Shown piece by piece: positions 39,901-52,700 of a stretch of DNA of 64,000 nucleotides. Source of the stretch: Dirofilaria immitis. Lineage: Eukaryota; Nematoda; Chromadorea; Rhabditida; Onchocercidae. The stretch is taken from NCBI GenBank assembly GCA_024305405.1, contig JAKNDB010000087.1:3536501-3600500 (forward strand), given 5' to 3'. How positions within the stretch are numbered: position 1 is the first letter of the stretch; each line of letters begins with the position of its first letter. A program made the position numbers and the translations under genes. The notes beneath the pieces are model-generated. The model made no database searches, had not been told where the DNA came from, and saw nothing but the letters and a program-made list of their open reading frames with translations.

Positions 39901-42900
39901 CATTATAATTGTCAGTTTCTGATGCCATCATATGCTTAATAAATTTTGATAAAATCAATGAAACTTCAAAAGTTGGATCTCTAAGGGTTAACATCATTTC
40001 ACTGACTAAGATGAGGAAACTAAACTTCGAATTTTTAATTTCAAAACTCTTCCGAAATAAGGAAAAAACGACCAAGACATACCTGTAGATCCATGTAGTT
40101 TTTGATTTCTTCAATAATTTGCTGTCCACAATTCCAATACACCGATAAAGCTTCTATCTGCAGTTTTTAAACATATTTACACCATCTTGTGGTCGCATAT
40201 ATTCAATTCCCTAAAAATAATAATTTAAATGACATATTGGATCTACATTTGTAATTAAAAACATATAAATTGTTCTTATTCAAGGACACCAAAAAATATT
40301 AGTAATTTTTTATTTTTTTAGGGAATTGATTACAGGAAATGACAACAATCTAATGTGATAATATATTACTTAATTTAAAATTTCGTAATTACTGATGACA
40401 TATTTCATCTGCTGCTGATTTGATACAAATGAAAGAAATCAATGATCTTCAAAATTATCAACTCAAGTATCTACTGAGTACAATTATTACCATTATATGA
40501 TACGAACTACAAGAATCTGCAAAAAAAAATTAAAACTTCGAGCATGCGTTTGTAACAAAAAGTAATTATTCAGGTTATATTAAAATAACACACCCAATGT
40601 GAATCTGTAGTTTGCATGCTAACATTATGTATACGCACACCACATACAAATGGTGTACGATTCGGTAACGTTGTATCATCTTCATATCGTATGTGAACAT
40701 TAGTTAGAACTAACTGCAAATTAAGTTAAATGAGTACAACATGATTACAGTATTTTGGACTTTTTGCTTAAGATTCTATAGACTGTAATCAAAAAAATTC
40801 ACAATATCATTATAGTATTCTAATTACAACGGATTAATTATTACTTCTAAATTTTAAAAGCTGAAAATTATGAAATTGAAAGTATATGGTTAAATGGCCA
40901 AAATATGACTAAAGAAAAGTTTATGAAAAAATTTCAAAATACCTGAATATTATTGACGATGGCTGATACCAAAGATGCTCCCCACCAATTCTGCTCCGAT
41001 GCACTATCACTAGGTAAACCCCAATAATTTAGCAATTGTCTCTAAAAATAATTTATTTAAAGAAATCTTCAATTAACTGAATTTTATTCTCTCTTCTAAT
41101 GTGTTCTCGTTTACAAAAATTTTGCAAAATCGTACAAAAATTTAGTAACTTAAATTACTGATAAGCTCAGCGATGATATGACTATTCATCACTGTTATTT
41201 ATAATAACAAAAATTCTCTTATTGACATTATAGTGCTACTGCAGTATTTTGAAATTTTGTTCTGCGATGTCATTGTGTTATTAAAAAAATTGCTTTTGAT
41301 TTGCAAATATCAACATCTCTAATTTTTCTTACACATCTACCCAACAGAATCCTTTCTCGATAGCATTGATTAATTTCCTTGTTTTACCATTACCTTTGTT
41401 TTCACACACTTGTATGGAAGTGTCGTTTAGAACTTGAGACTCTCACAATATCTGAACTCTTGCAATACTTGATATATTTCAGTATATTTCTTATTTGCAC
41501 CCAATTTTTTAAGATTATTAAAATTGCTAATATTTTTATATCTTCGCCTTTATTCTAGGATATCCAACGACCGAAATACATTTGGTTTTTGGTTCAAATT
41601 TCCAGAGTAGCAAGGACAACTTATTTATAATCGTTTGGCATTTTATTGTTTGACTGAAATTTTAATTAAATATTCGACTTAATTGGTAGCCGAAAGATTC
41701 CCAATCAAATAAGTGACTGCATATGATATGATCATTATTTTCGAAAGAAATATGAATTGTTTTATAATTTGTCGTATTTCGAACGATATTTCAAACGTTG
41801 ACCTTAAATCGAAATAAAATTCTCGACAAAAATTCAGTTCATTTAAGTAATACTTATCATAATATATTCATAAAATTTTAGCGTAAAACTGCCTTAATTG
41901 TGTTAACTTATAGCTTAAGACTGAAAAATTTTATGTTGGAAAGAAAATACAGTTCTAAAAAATTGAAGCTAAATGCAACACATTTTGTGGGAAGGAAGTC
42001 AAGTTTATAAATGGAACGGTGACAAGGATAACACTTTTACTATAAATACACCTCCGCCGACAACATCAAGGAAATTGCATGTTGGACATATATTTAGTTA
42101 TTGCCAAACAGGCTACAGCGCTATGCCAATTCTATGATTTCATTGGTAAAATGAAAATGCTTCACCAACTTAGTAAAAATTAGTAAATAGTTTTAGTAAA
42201 CAAGTTTTGCTATTTAGCAATCAAAGCAAAAATATTGATCAGAGCTAAAAAATATTGATCAGAGCTAAAAAAATCTTTTCATAGTTTCGAAGACTCAGTC
42301 AAACACTAGCAATATGAAATTAAGACTTCTGGTTAACGAAACGCAGAAGAAAAAATAAGAAGAAAAATGAATCAAAAACCTTATGGTATTTTTCCAGTTC
42401 ATCTAGTTGTTGCTCCTTTCTAGATTGCTCGTAGATTTCAACATTCTCGACATCATATCGAACCGATGCAGATGGCTCCAGAAGTACTAATAAATCGTTC
42501 ATTCTGATAACCCATGGCTCACTTCGCAGTCGCGTTAATGGCACCGATAGAGTTAATTTCCCAAGCAATCCAGATTTCACCTCAAATATAATTTTATGGC
42601 AAATACTGATACTATTAGCATTAGGATTAAGACGGCAATTTTAAACTAACAACCTGAACTGATCAAATATTTGAGAGAAATGATACATTGAAAAATCAAC
42701 TGAAAAAGGAAATGAATTTCAAAAGATAAATTCTTCTTTTCTGAATTAATTTGATTCGTACAAGCGGGACTGTTTTCACAGTAACAGCAGTGAATAATTC
42801 AGGTTGTTAGTTTATATTTGAGGTAAATATGTGCGTATTTTTAAGCAGAAATATTTTTAGCAAGGTGAATTGAGAGCGAAAGCAAAACGAGAATCAATGA

Positions 42901-43232
42901 TATGTTAGGAAATCGAAGCCTGTGTTAGAACTTTTGAATTCATTCTCTATTTTCAAAATTAATTAATTAAAAACATCGTAAGATTCAAGTCTTTATTACC
43001 TTCAATGGAACATCAAATTTACGTAACGCCGATTTCTTCAATGGGACGTTTTCCAGTTCAACTTGACCTGAAAGTCACCCATTTCTTCAAGTTGTATACT
43101 TGAAAATAGATGGTAATGATGAAATATTAATGTACCTTGTAATAAAGCTATGCTTAATTGGTCAGTATTCAAATTCTCCAAATATTCTCCTACATAATTG
43201 TTAAGAACCCAAGCGACCAGATTCTCCAGCAT
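17689..43232 (-). CDS. VPS13D: VPS13D-type bridge lipid-transfer protein
   Basis: A giant VPS13 protein: a rod that moves bulk lipid between membranes at contact sites. The gene covers 25.5 kb with many short exons. Exons I could phase: 43136-43232 (start ATG), 43000-43067, 42380-42580, 40943-41041, 40594-40713, 40083-40210, 39063-39231, then many to 28516-28686, 22687-22962, 18828-18948, 18587-18731, 18228-18432 and 17689-17855 (stop). The N-terminal chorein region ([30 protein letters not shown]) and the NVHIRYEDD motif define the family. VPS13D, rather than A/C, is suggested by [10 protein letters not shown] near the start, a ricin-B-like module at 22.2-23.0 kb, and SLLPCYSEG after the helix [14 protein letters not shown] near the end. 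I did not find the UBA domain of vertebrate VPS13D. Two exons need one extra base in a T run (40164-40168, 18248-18253; plus strand). One intron carries a bacterial carboxypeptidase remnant. Confidence 0.88.
22001..22073. repeat. 37-bp tandem duplication in a VPS13D intron
   Basis: Two adjacent copies start with CATCATTAATAGTCTTGG and CATCATTAATAATCTTGG and share TTTCTAATATTTTAT. They lie in an intron just after the exon that ends near 21987. Confidence 0.85.
22248..22962 (-). other. Ricin-B-type beta-trefoil module inside VPS13D
   Basis: Two neighbouring VPS13D exons read as a ricin-B-like beta-trefoil. Exon 22687-22962 contains a QxW repeat ([16 protein letters not shown]) and [12 protein letters not shown]. 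The next exon, roughly 22265-22470, contains a second one ([19 protein letters not shown]). QxW with a following leucine/valine-aspartate is typical of the fold. From memory, VPS13D is the VPS13 paralogue with a lectin-like domain, which supports the assignment; sugar binding is not shown. Confidence 0.65.
28713..29429 (-). pseudogene. Bacterial M32 carboxypeptidase remnant in a VPS13D intron (likely Wolbachia transfer)
   Basis: A 238-codon intronless frame inside the VPS13D intron 28687-29553. It reads as the C-terminal part of a Taq-type (M32) carboxypeptidase. Frame residues 46-58 ([13 protein letters not shown]) lie where the zinc motif begins. Then come [20 protein letters not shown] (84-103), the usual region after the third zinc ligand; [10 protein letters not shown] and [10 protein letters not shown] (about 126-160); and [19 protein letters not shown] and GYFP (175-211), equivalent to the family's WN-KM-EYLG, GC-QD-HWSGGSFGYFP end. 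M32 enzymes are about 500 residues, so more than half is missing at the N-terminus and the last 60-80 residues are gone. The HExxH motif has become RHSGY (residues 56-60). The host range and intron position suggest Wolbachia, but I cannot name the donor. Expression as a protein is unlikely. Confidence 0.8.
29391..29497. repeat. Perfect 20-bp inverted repeat at the edge of the carboxypeptidase insert
   Basis: AGATTTATTAATCTTCGTAG at 29391-29410 is the exact reverse complement of 29478-29497, with a 67-bp loop that is mostly TA repeats (about 29420-29459). The left arm lies inside the first codons of the carboxypeptidase frame; the right arm lies outside it. Just outside the left arm and just inside the right arm there are also similar CAATTTGCTTC and CAATTTTGCTTC stretches. 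Confidence 0.9.
33511..33626. repeat. Near-perfect inverted repeat in a VPS13D intron
   Basis: The left arm, 33511-33539 (CATACCAAAAGAATATTTCT and nine more bases), pairs with 33600-33626 except for a two-base CT insertion. The spacer is 60 bp. A miniature-transposon origin is possible, but no flanking target-site duplication is clear. Confidence 0.8.
36376..36419. repeat. 22-bp tandem duplication next to a VPS13D acceptor
   Basis: TTAGTTACTTTGACAAATAT plus TC is repeated once with a single change. On the minus strand it lies directly before the acceptor of a VPS13D exon that reads [17 protein letters not shown]. Confidence 0.85.
38913..38999 (-). pseudogene. Decayed duplicate of a VPS13D exon
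   Basis: This intronic stretch resembles the 5' half of the real VPS13D exon at 39063-39231 (best match 39148-39232, roughly 80 percent identical by eye). Both contain CTAGTTTTTCGTT and CCTTTCTTGAT. The real exon reads [20 protein letters not shown]; the copy reads [15 protein letters not shown] but has lost the WWNFAYNR part through small indels and soon meets a stop. It lies about 150 bp downstream of the real exon in transcript order. It is best read as a tandem exon duplication that decayed. Confidence 0.65.
40594..43232 (-). other. VPS13D N-terminal chorein region (exons 1-5)
   Basis: Five consecutive exons that join without a phase conflict: 43136-43232, 43000-43067, 42380-42580, 40943-41041 and 40594-40713. 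They encode the lipid-channel cap of the protein and contain [38 protein letters not shown] and NVHIRYEDD. The start ATG (43230-43232) gives the usual VPS13 opening, with the first residues [20 protein letters not shown]. The next exon (40083-40210) holds the LSVYWN motif but is one base short of phase. Confidence 0.85.
42231..42270. repeat. 20-bp tandem duplication in a VPS13D intron
   Basis: AATATTGATCAGAGCTAAAA occurs twice without a gap in the intron between the exons 42380-42580 and 40943-41041. Confidence 0.9.
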
Positions 43233-45390
43233 TTCTTCTTACTCAAGATTCATGCGTTTCTTTCTAAATAATAATAATTTAGTTTTGGGATTCACTCTAA
43301 CAAACATATTCAATTTAATTTCTTAGTTAAACTCTGGAATATGTGAAGCGAAAAGTGTATCCATGTTGCGTCGAGTGGATTCACATCTCGTGATCGTACA
43401 AAATGAAGAAAATGAAACAGTTAGATTGGATCCACTGCTTAAATAAAGTGAGAAAGAGCCGGATGCAATGAATTAATTTAAATTATAATAACGACTTTTT
43501 CTTTTGAGAATCAATTTCAGGCACTGATGGTGCTTAAGTGATTAAAGCAGGAATAGTTATGTTTCTTTATGAAAACTGAAAGGATGCGATAACGCTCAAT
43601 CTCAAAAAAAAAAAAAAAACCTAGAAAGGGCGAGACTGAAAAAAGTCTAGAATGGTGAGACAATATTTATTAGTTAAATAATAAATACAATGCACCCTCA
43701 TCAACTCCTCATCAGTTACAAAAATCTCAAAAACAAATAAGATATTGGAGATGATTACACACATATGATGTGCCTCACTATGAAATTGTCGGTGCCATGT
43801 TGTAAGATGATAATGCGAATCATACGATGCAGACGAGGAGTAGAAAATTCGGTTGGAGAAGATAAAATGGGCTGTATAGTGAGAGTATTCGGATTGTAAC
43901 TTTTCCTGCTTCAGGTGTGATTCTCTTTTTTATTTGATTCGGAATTGATGCATGCATGTTATATAATGAAGGGAGTTATCTCAGTTTCGAAATGACAGGC
44001 GGATGAAGTCATCTTTTTCGTGATTTATCAAGCAGTGTTGAAGATAACACCTTCCAACTACGTGACGCAGATATAACTTTGTAAAATAAAACACAATTTC
44101 TGACAAATTGTTTTATGATAGATAGAATCGTATATGTTTATGAACATATTATTATATTTATTCAACAATTTTCGTTAAAAATATGATGCATATTTCACGC
44201 TTGTCGGTATCGTTGGGAGCTTTATCATTGCTTTTATCATTGATAAGCCAATTAATTTGCACATTATTTACCTGAAATAAGATAATGGATGGATAATTAA
44301 TGTTGGAAATAATGGGCTTTATAATGCATTAAATTGATGTAAAGCTGTATTATTGAATTCTTGACATATCTTAACGATTTGTTACTTGCTGCTTATTTTA
44401 TTTTAGCTTAAAGGAATGGTACGAGATAGATATCATTGTATCATAAAGTACGAAGATATCTTTCAATATCAGCATGTATTTAATCTGAGAATTATTAACA
44501 TATGTGCAATGAAAGATTGTTTCGCGAAATTTTGCGAAGAGAAGAATTATAAAGAAAAAATATATGATCGAAAATGAGAAACTGACAAACTTTTCATCTT
44601 ATAATTGTCAAAGAACTCAAAATTATTAATCATTCAGTGGCTTTTCGACATTTTAAGCAAATGAAAAAGAGCGAGGATGTTTCCTAACCGATATTTAAAA
44701 CAAATCGCTGTTCGCAAATATACTTTTTTAATTGAATTGTGAAGCGTGGCTAGAATTAGATTGGATTTAACAGTCGTAATAATTCATCCTAGTGAGTGAT
44801 CGGATGCAGCAAGTTTCGCTTCAATTAAACTTGCGCCAAGAGAAGTTATGGTTGGTTACTTCTCAGTTTTCTAAATCCCATCGAAACTTAACTGTCCTGA
44901 GGATTATACTGAGCAATGAATGAAATATACTGAAAGCTAAACTCTTACGGCTGGCATTAATAAACAGAGAAATCGCATTTTTTTTTCTCATGATAATGTC
45001 CCGTCGCATACATATTACGTGAACAAATTGACCTATGAAGTTCTCCTAATTCTTCGCATTCCACTGATTTCTCATTAGTTGATTATTGGTTTTCAATCAT
45101 CTCGATTTTTGTAACTGCATAATTAACAAAATGCGGAAGATACCTTCCAGTGATTCACTAAATCTCAAAGCATGGAAACAGTTTCAGTAATTGAAAAAAA
45201 AGATATCTTTTCCATTTGCAAAAATATATTTATTGTAATAATTCCTAATTAAATTATTGAAGAAGTATTTCACCCTAATTTCATTGATTTATAACTAAGT
45301 GAAATTCTATTCTTTCATTTACACACTAACTAACATCTCGTACTAATCATTTTTACGGCATTTGCATCTCTTGTTTGATATAATGTAAAT
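43233..45390. other. Intergenic stretch upstream of VPS13D
   Basis: About 2.2 kb between the VPS13D start and the ML gene end, both on the minus strand. It should contain the VPS13D promoter. It holds an A-run at 43603-43618 and no supported exon. Confidence 0.45.
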
Positions 45391-45434
45391 AAAAATTATA
45401 GATAACAATTTACATACCGTTATCTATAATTTTT
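45391..45434. repeat. Perfect 16-bp hairpin at the ML gene stop
   Basis: AAAAATTATAGATAAC at 45391-45406 is the exact reverse complement of 45419-45434, with a 12-base loop. The right arm overlaps the stop codon (45433-45435) of the minus-strand ML gene, so the transcript would fold just after its stop. Confidence 0.9.
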
Positions 45435-46597
45435 ACTTTCCCATGTAGTAAACAATTTCAAAAAAAGTAATATAATATGCCTTTGGATATTCTTGTAGTA
45501 TAGTGACACCTTGCTGATAGAAGTAGGTCTCGCCTTCTTTAAGAGGACACGTCAGATTACCGCCCTTACAGGGATCTTTTTCGTCCAAATTAAATGATAC
45601 GATAACGCCACCGGCAAGTTTTGCCCGAACTGCAGTTTCAAGAGTTTTCGTTGTTGCTGCTGAAATGGATTTGAGAAAAATATGTTACCGTCAAATTAAG
45701 GGTAATATACTGTTAATTGCAATTTATCGATGCATCAATAGAACATTTCGTATTCGGTAAAATAACTAAGTAATGGATGACTAAGCACTAACCTGGAAAA
45801 TATAATGTTTGATTTAATTTTATAGTCAACATTCTGTCTCTCATCTTTGTACATGCAAGAATGAAAATATCTAACAGTAATTAAGTCTAAGATATCGGAA
45901 CTATTTTTTAGAAAAATCATTGGGAATCTGATTGATTTTTGTATTTTAAAATTCAATGGATTCGAACTAAAACTACCCAGTGTATAAATAAATTTTGGCT
46001 CATTTGTTGCTGTAATTGTTGAAATCACGTAGGAAATAATAATCAATGATATTCAGTTAAGTTTATATAAATTAAAAGTTCATATAACTTATTAGCAAAA
46101 GCTCTTACTGGGCACGAATTCGATCCGCAAATTGGGCGTTGTACCTTTTTGAAAGCACAATAATTCTGCGATGAGTCCACGCATCCATCTACTTCTACAT
46201 TCTTTATATCGAATACTGACTCTAAATGAATCATAATTTAAGAAATAATCCATAACTTTACAAAATATGAAAACATCTTATTGGTTAAGAACCTAATTAC
46301 AAAAATCAAAGATTGCCGAGTCATGCCGATGAATGGCATGGAACTTCATTTCTCCAGTAGACAAATTCATCGGATGACTTAGTTCCGACCGCTATTAGAT
46401 GAATAGCAATAATTTTGAAATATTTCTTTTAAACTTCAAACTTCTTATTCTATCAGATGCTCAGAAATACGCCTCAAAAATCAATAACAGCTTGACAGTT
46501 TACTGCAATTTTTATATTTAATTTTCTGGAAATCCGCGTGCGCAGAAAGTGCAGTCAATAAGAGCCATAATGTAACCATCGGAAATATTTCTGTCAT
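45433..46597 (-). CDS. Secreted ML-domain (NPC2-like) lipid-binding protein
   Basis: A small secreted protein of the MD-2-related lipid-recognition family. Exons: 46504-46597, 46109-46221 and 45433-45659. The signal peptide runs from ATG 46595-46597 (EIFPMVTLWLLLTALSAHA). The mature part has the family's spaced cysteines: KYKNC, then VEVDGCVDSSQNYCAF and CGSNSCP, DEKDPCKGG, and CPLKEGETYFYQQ followed by YPKAYYITFFEIVYYMG and the stop. The last exon is 227 bp, one short of phase. One more base in the T4 run at 45645-45648 (plus strand) fixes it, giving about 145 residues in all. The stretch between the second and third cysteine groups is shorter than usual, and the last cysteine pair of many ML proteins is not seen. 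Family members bind sterols or other lipids; the ligand here is unknown. Confidence 0.65.
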
Positions 46598-49500
46598 TGT
46601 TCTGAAAATAAATAGATTTCTTGAATCCATCATTTCATACATTATTAGAGTAATCAATAAATATATTCAGCAATCTATATATATATCACTATATATCCTC
46701 ATAAATTTTTTTATAATAATCAACTATATCCTCATAATTGGTGAAGTAATAATCAAGAGAGAGAGAGAGAGAAAAGAGATAGAGAGAGAGAAAGAAATGA
46801 AAGATAAATTATTAGGTATTGTTAGAGGAGCCTGAAACTTGTCTAAATCAATTCAGCATATCAAGAAGAGATCAAAAATTGAAGATGGTTTGCCGAACGA
46901 AAGTAAAAAGATTAAAATAAATTAGTTATAAATTGAATGATTGGAAGGCCTGTTCAAAGAGAATGTATCTTCTACAAATGATAAATGATTTTCCCTCTTC
47001 CCTTTCCAAATAACCAACTTTCTACTACTCACTAAGATTGCCAAAAATCATTACATTTAGCGGTTTCGCTCCTGTCCTCACTTATTTAAGAAGCTTTGCT
47101 GATTTCAAGATTAACTAAAATAAACTTATTTATGATGCTAAATTCAACATTTCATTACCTGATTGAAATCAATAAGCAGCAATTTAGTAAATATTGCACA
47201 TGATATAGTCGCACACTTCTTCTCTGTTTTTATTTACCATTTTGAGAAATGTGAACTTTTTACAACTTGATTCATGCTTGCAATGATACTTCAAAGATTG
47301 AACTTTAATCGACGTAAAATTTTTCAACAGTAAGTTAAATTACCTTATACTATTAATGAAATAATATATGCATCTGAATTATCATCATCCATCATCCAAT
47401 GAAACATATTTCTTTATTATTTATAAAACGAATAAATTCAGTGCAAGCCTTTACAACCTCTATGACGACCACCTTCTATCAACAACATTGCAAAACAAGG
47501 AATAGTTGAGCTAAATACTATGTTACACTTTCCGCAGTAAATTCGTTTATGCTATTTGCATTGAAACAAGCATCATCATTCATTAGTGCTTACACTGCTA
47601 ATTGATGCCAATGAGTTTCAGGTAAATAAAAAGTGGAATGAAAGATAATATTATCGAGAATGTGCTCATTCATATCGACAGAATTCTCATCAAACTTCAA
47701 TAATTTTTCAAATATTTTATTAATTTCGAATTATGGCAATAACTTCATCAATCAATATATAGATGAAACATATTATCAAGAATTAATAAAATAAATTTTA
47801 ATCTCTGAACTCTTCCACTTATTTTTCAAAATTTTTTTAAAGCGCGGCAGTTGGACCGATTCATACCGATGAAAGATTAGTATCAAAAGTAGAAGATAAT
47901 AAGATATTTCTTATCATATCGGCAAATTTAAGCCGAAAGTACTCCTGTTTTCCCTGTTACTCCCGCAAATCAAATGAAATAGAAATAAAATTCATTCATT
48001 TGTGTCAAGAATCATCCATTGTTTACTCAAGTATTCATTAAGCAGCTATTTTAATTACTCAAATTCTATTGATTTGATTCTTAACCGGTTATTGTTGTAA
48101 ACAAAGTATGATGATTCAATCTTCACAGTCGATTGAAAACGCAATTTTTTGCTTAATGTACTGTTACTGATAAAAATAACTGTTAACTAAAACAACCAGT
48201 TATACTGCGGTCTACACTTTGTAACAACAGCAGTAATGATTGGAATTGATCGGGAATATTTCTAGATGTGAAGTCAATTTTTCAAAATCTGCAAAAAAGG
48301 AAAGTTTTGAACGATTAATTTATGTTTACGTGGAACGATAATGATTATCACTAATTTTTTTTATTGATTAAACTTATTTGAAGAATAATGATTATTCTAT
48401 TCAAGCTAGCAGTCATAAATTGTCAGGAAAGTTAAGTACATATGTATTTAATAATAATATAATCCAATTAAACGATATAAAATTGAATATTTGGATATAT
48501 CATTAATTTCGAGTATTAACTATTTTAATGGGATGAATGCTGTACTTGAAGCTATTCTATTAAATAGAAATAAATATCAAAATATTGAACTTCACCATGA
48601 CTTTGTTAGCAAGGCTTCTGCTAATCCTAGCATGAAATGTGATTCTTCAAGCAAATATTCACTTCCATTTTTGCGATTTCAGATGCAATCTCAATTTTTG
48701 CAATAAAAACAAATAATTTAGGAAGTGCAATTAACACTCACAAATTCACGCTTGGACCGAATTTAAAAAATGACTATCATTTCTTTTTTTTTTTAAATAA
48801 AACTATTTTGGGACACATGAATGGCTTTTAGGCAAAAATATCCTTTCGAGAATTCTCAAGCATATCACTATTTTAAAATATATTTCTTAATTAATCACAT
48901 TATTTATAGAATATTCTTCGATAGTTGCGAATATGGACTGAATGTTTACATCCTATGTCGCATGTCGCTAGTTTGTTTCACTCAAATTCTCGATTTTTTT
49001 TTTTAGTTTAAAACTATTTTTGAAAGAGTCTATTTGATAATCAGAAAGCAAATCATCAACTTATCTAAAGCATTCGTAATAAAGCTATACAAATTGTTAA
49101 AAACAAATGAAAAATATAATTGAAAAAATTTCTTATATTTCATATTTTTCATCATTGAATATTTGAAATAATAAAAGACATTTGGTTTAGAAATCATTCA
49201 TAACAAAAGACAACATTTGTTTGGAAAAAACGTCTTGGACAAGAGAAGTATAATATATAAAGATAAAGAGGAGATAGCATTATTTTCAATAAAAATTTTA
49301 TTTCGATAAATCTATGATCGTGAGCATTAATGCTTCTAAACAAGATGATCACGGGCATTAATGCTTCTATTAGCAATCAGTAAGAAATTTGATTTCTTTA
49401 CTTCCATAAGCGATTTGTAAATCTCCGAGAAGTATCAACTTGCAGGAACTCTTCTTCCACAGAACTCTCTAATTAGTTGACATTTCTTAATGATAACATT

Positions 49501-49737
49501 GTAAAAGTGACAAATTTAAAAAAAAGTTTTCACTAATGGATGAGATTGTTGCACAAAGGGCTGTGATAATTTGAGTTTTAAAGTTGCTTTGGTAGGAGAC
49601 AAGAAATGGTTTGTCGGGCTTGAGATGTGGGGTATTTGTGTAGCCTTTGCGTTGCACCATACATTAATATTGTTTTATTCCTTTCAGGCTTTCAATTTTC
49701 CTTACAGACACATTTCGGGCTTATAAGTTTGTGTTTC
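46598..49737. other. Divergent intergenic region between ML gene and nst-1
   Basis: About 3.1 kb from which the ML gene runs left and nst-1 runs right, so both promoters should lie here. It contains a GA microsatellite (about 46755-46793), a TA-rich block (46675-46700), and a near-direct repeat with a GCATTAATGC core (49316-49338 and 49347-49369). A 71-codon plus-strand frame at 48491 has no splice support or recognisable content. Confidence 0.45.
46755..46793. repeat. GA-rich microsatellite
   Basis: An imperfect (GA)n tract, interrupted by AAAAGAGAT, upstream of the ML gene. Confidence 0.9.
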
Positions 49738-52700
49738 ATGGCCAAGTATTGCTTAAGTAAGTATTTCTAGTTTCATCAATCGTATTTATATATTTAACAC
49801 TCGTTTATATGCCTTTTTGTTTCTCCCATTTGCAGAAAAACCAAGTAAGCGACAAACATGCGCGAAACGATATAAAATAGCAAAGAAAGTCAAGGAGCAT
49901 AACAGAAAACTTAAGAAAGAAGCGAAAAGAGACAGTAATATTTAGTTTTCTTATGTTTCCAGAATTTTTCTTCTTGAAATTAGAACACCAAATATATCTT
50001 AGTTTTTAGTCAGGTATATAGGAATGATTTTAGCTCCTTGGATCTTTTGACCATAAATTATTTGCTTACGCCTTATCATATACTTATATTTTTGATGAAA
50101 TTTTATGAGTTAAAATGTCACTCATTTTGTTCAATTGTTTTTCAGTAGATTTTTTAATTTTCGAAAGTTGAAAGACTGTTTTCTGTAAATATGTTTAGAG
50201 GCGAGGATGTGGAAAACTAAAAACAAACCAATAAACGTGCCGAATAAGTGTCCATTCAAGGAACAAATATTGTTGCAAGCAGAAAAGGAAAGAGAGCACA
50301 TTGAATATGAGAAATGTGAGAAGAAGAAAACTACAAAACAGAAATATCTCGATGTTACAAAGATTGGCATAAAACGCAAATGTGTTTCTGATAATTTGCA
50401 GACACTAGCTTTGAAGGTTACCGAACAGGTTATTTTGCATCATTTTTTAAGCAGGTTTCATCTCTGATAAATTTAATTTATACAAGGTCAGAAAGAGCAG
50501 ACAATAAAGTAAAATAATTATCAAAAACTTAAAGTGGATTACTATTGTCAATTTCAGTTAAACAGGAAAAGCGATATAAAATTTTTCTTAAGATATTTAG
50601 TTTATTTATATTTCTATAGAGCTGCATTTTTTGTTATGTAAATGGAAGCATATCCTTTTGAATTTATAGTTGATTCCTTCTATATTGAAATTTGAATTTT
50701 GGAGGCAAAAGAAATATCACAGCGTTTCGATAATCAAAATACAGAAAATTTGGAAGAAGTGCAGGCGAAAAAACAAAAACAATATGCTAATGAAGTTCGG
50801 AAAACTATTGAATCTGCAGATATTGTCATTGAGGTATATCATGACCGTACAACGTAAAACAATGCACAATTTATAACACAGTGACTGAAAAATGTAGAGA
50901 GGAGAGATACGTTAAGATATTCCAAATCAGAGCAGTTTAATAAATACAGGGTTAAATTGAATTTTTACTGTTTGACATTGTGAGATTTTTACTGGTATAA
51001 TTGAGATTTTTTACTAGTATATTTTTACTGGTCATTTGGTAACTGAAGATAAAGTATTTCCAATTATCAAATAGAATAATCATTAAATCTGAAAAATATT
51101 ACAAAGTAATCTATGAAAATCATGGATCTTAGAGAATATATTTTCAGGTACTTGATGCTCGAGATCCGTTAGGAAGTAGAAATAAGAGTGTAGAAGAAAA
51201 TGTTTTAAATGCAGGAAAGCGACTTGTTTTGCTTCTAAATAAGATTGACCTTGTGCCGAAAGAAAATGTGAAGAAGTGGCTTATACATTTACGCCAACAA
51301 TCGCCAACTGTAGCTTTCAAAGCTTCAACTCAGGAACAGAATTACAATTTGGTAATTTTTACTTGAATACTTTTCGAAGTTTTTGGTTTAGAAAGAAATA
51401 AAGCTAAGTTCAACTCAAAATATTTGATTATGAGGAATTTGAAGCTAATCTCTGAATCATAGTCTTTTTAGGGACGTTTCAGTTCATCAAATTTGCATTT
51501 TCAACTTCAAAATGTGTTGGAGCAGATCTTATGATGAAACTTTTGTTAAATTACTGCAGAAACAAGGATGTTAAGACATCGATTCGAGTGGGAGTAGTAG
51601 GTGAATACTTTCAATATAGTTGGCTATATTTTATAATGTAATTTAATTTGTGGAGATCTTTTTCAAATTGTTGATTTTAATGTCTGGTATTGCAAGCGCT
51701 TAAAAGTATGCTGAGGAAAATTATATACGCGCATCTCGACTGGAAAATTAATACTAAAATATTTGAATTGACTCAGGATACTTTTGCATACATTGTTTTC
51801 GTTGTAGAACATTGCTAAAGTTTTTAACGTTTTTTTTTTTTACTTTGATGCCATCTTGGGAGAGAGACTGTCGTTGAAAAGGTGGATTTCTTAACGCAGT
51901 TCAAATCAAAATTACGGGGTTGTTATTTTATTAGAGTTCCAAAGATTTGTTCCTTAAAACAACTGATGTATTTTTAAATACGTAAAAGTGCAAAATAAAA
52001 TAATTTTCCTATCAGAACAGTATTAATATAACTTGTTTAGGTTATCCTAATGTCGGTAAAAGTAGTTTTATCAACAGCATGAAAAGGAAGCGGGTTTGTG
52101 ACGTTGGTGCCATACCAGGAATCACGAGGTACTTCATGTAAAAAGCCTTCGCTATATAGCGAAAGAAATTAAATTTATGTTTTTATTCATGTATTTTTAT
52201 ATACTTTGTTGTGTACTTGTAATTACTACCAAAAAGAAAAAACGTATATGAACATGCATATATTTAATTGTCACTTTTTCAAAATATATTTCCAGACAAG
52301 TGCAAGAAGTTCATCTGGACAAGCACATTCGATTGCTGGATTCTCCCGGTATAATATTAGAGCCAAAAGGGTGTTTGGACAACAATGAAATTGCTCTAAA
52401 AAATGCAATACGAGTGGAAAGTCTAGCTGATCCCACCGCTCCAGTACAAGCCATTTTGAGGCGATGTTCTCGAGATAGTGTTAGTTTTGAGATATATTTT
52501 TTATTAGCGGGAATTATTTGTTGTATCAGAGTATGAAGGTGTTAAAAACAAAGTTTCGTAATGTTAAGGAAAAAAATTGATTCATTTCGAAAAAATTATA
52601 TCATATTGCAGTTAATTCTTCATTATGAAATACCAGAATTTGAAACTTGTGATGAATTTCTAACCTACATTGCCCGAAAAGGGGTCGGTTGAAGAAAGGA

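Noticed and set aside
45735..46046. 103-codon minus-strand frame as a gene or extra ML exon
   Set aside because: It lies in the intron between ML exons 2 and 3, has no ML cysteine pattern and is low in complexity.
50131..50379. Minus-strand frame opposite nst-1
   Set aside because: It is the antisense shadow of nst-1 exon 3, which has the conserved protein and splice sites.
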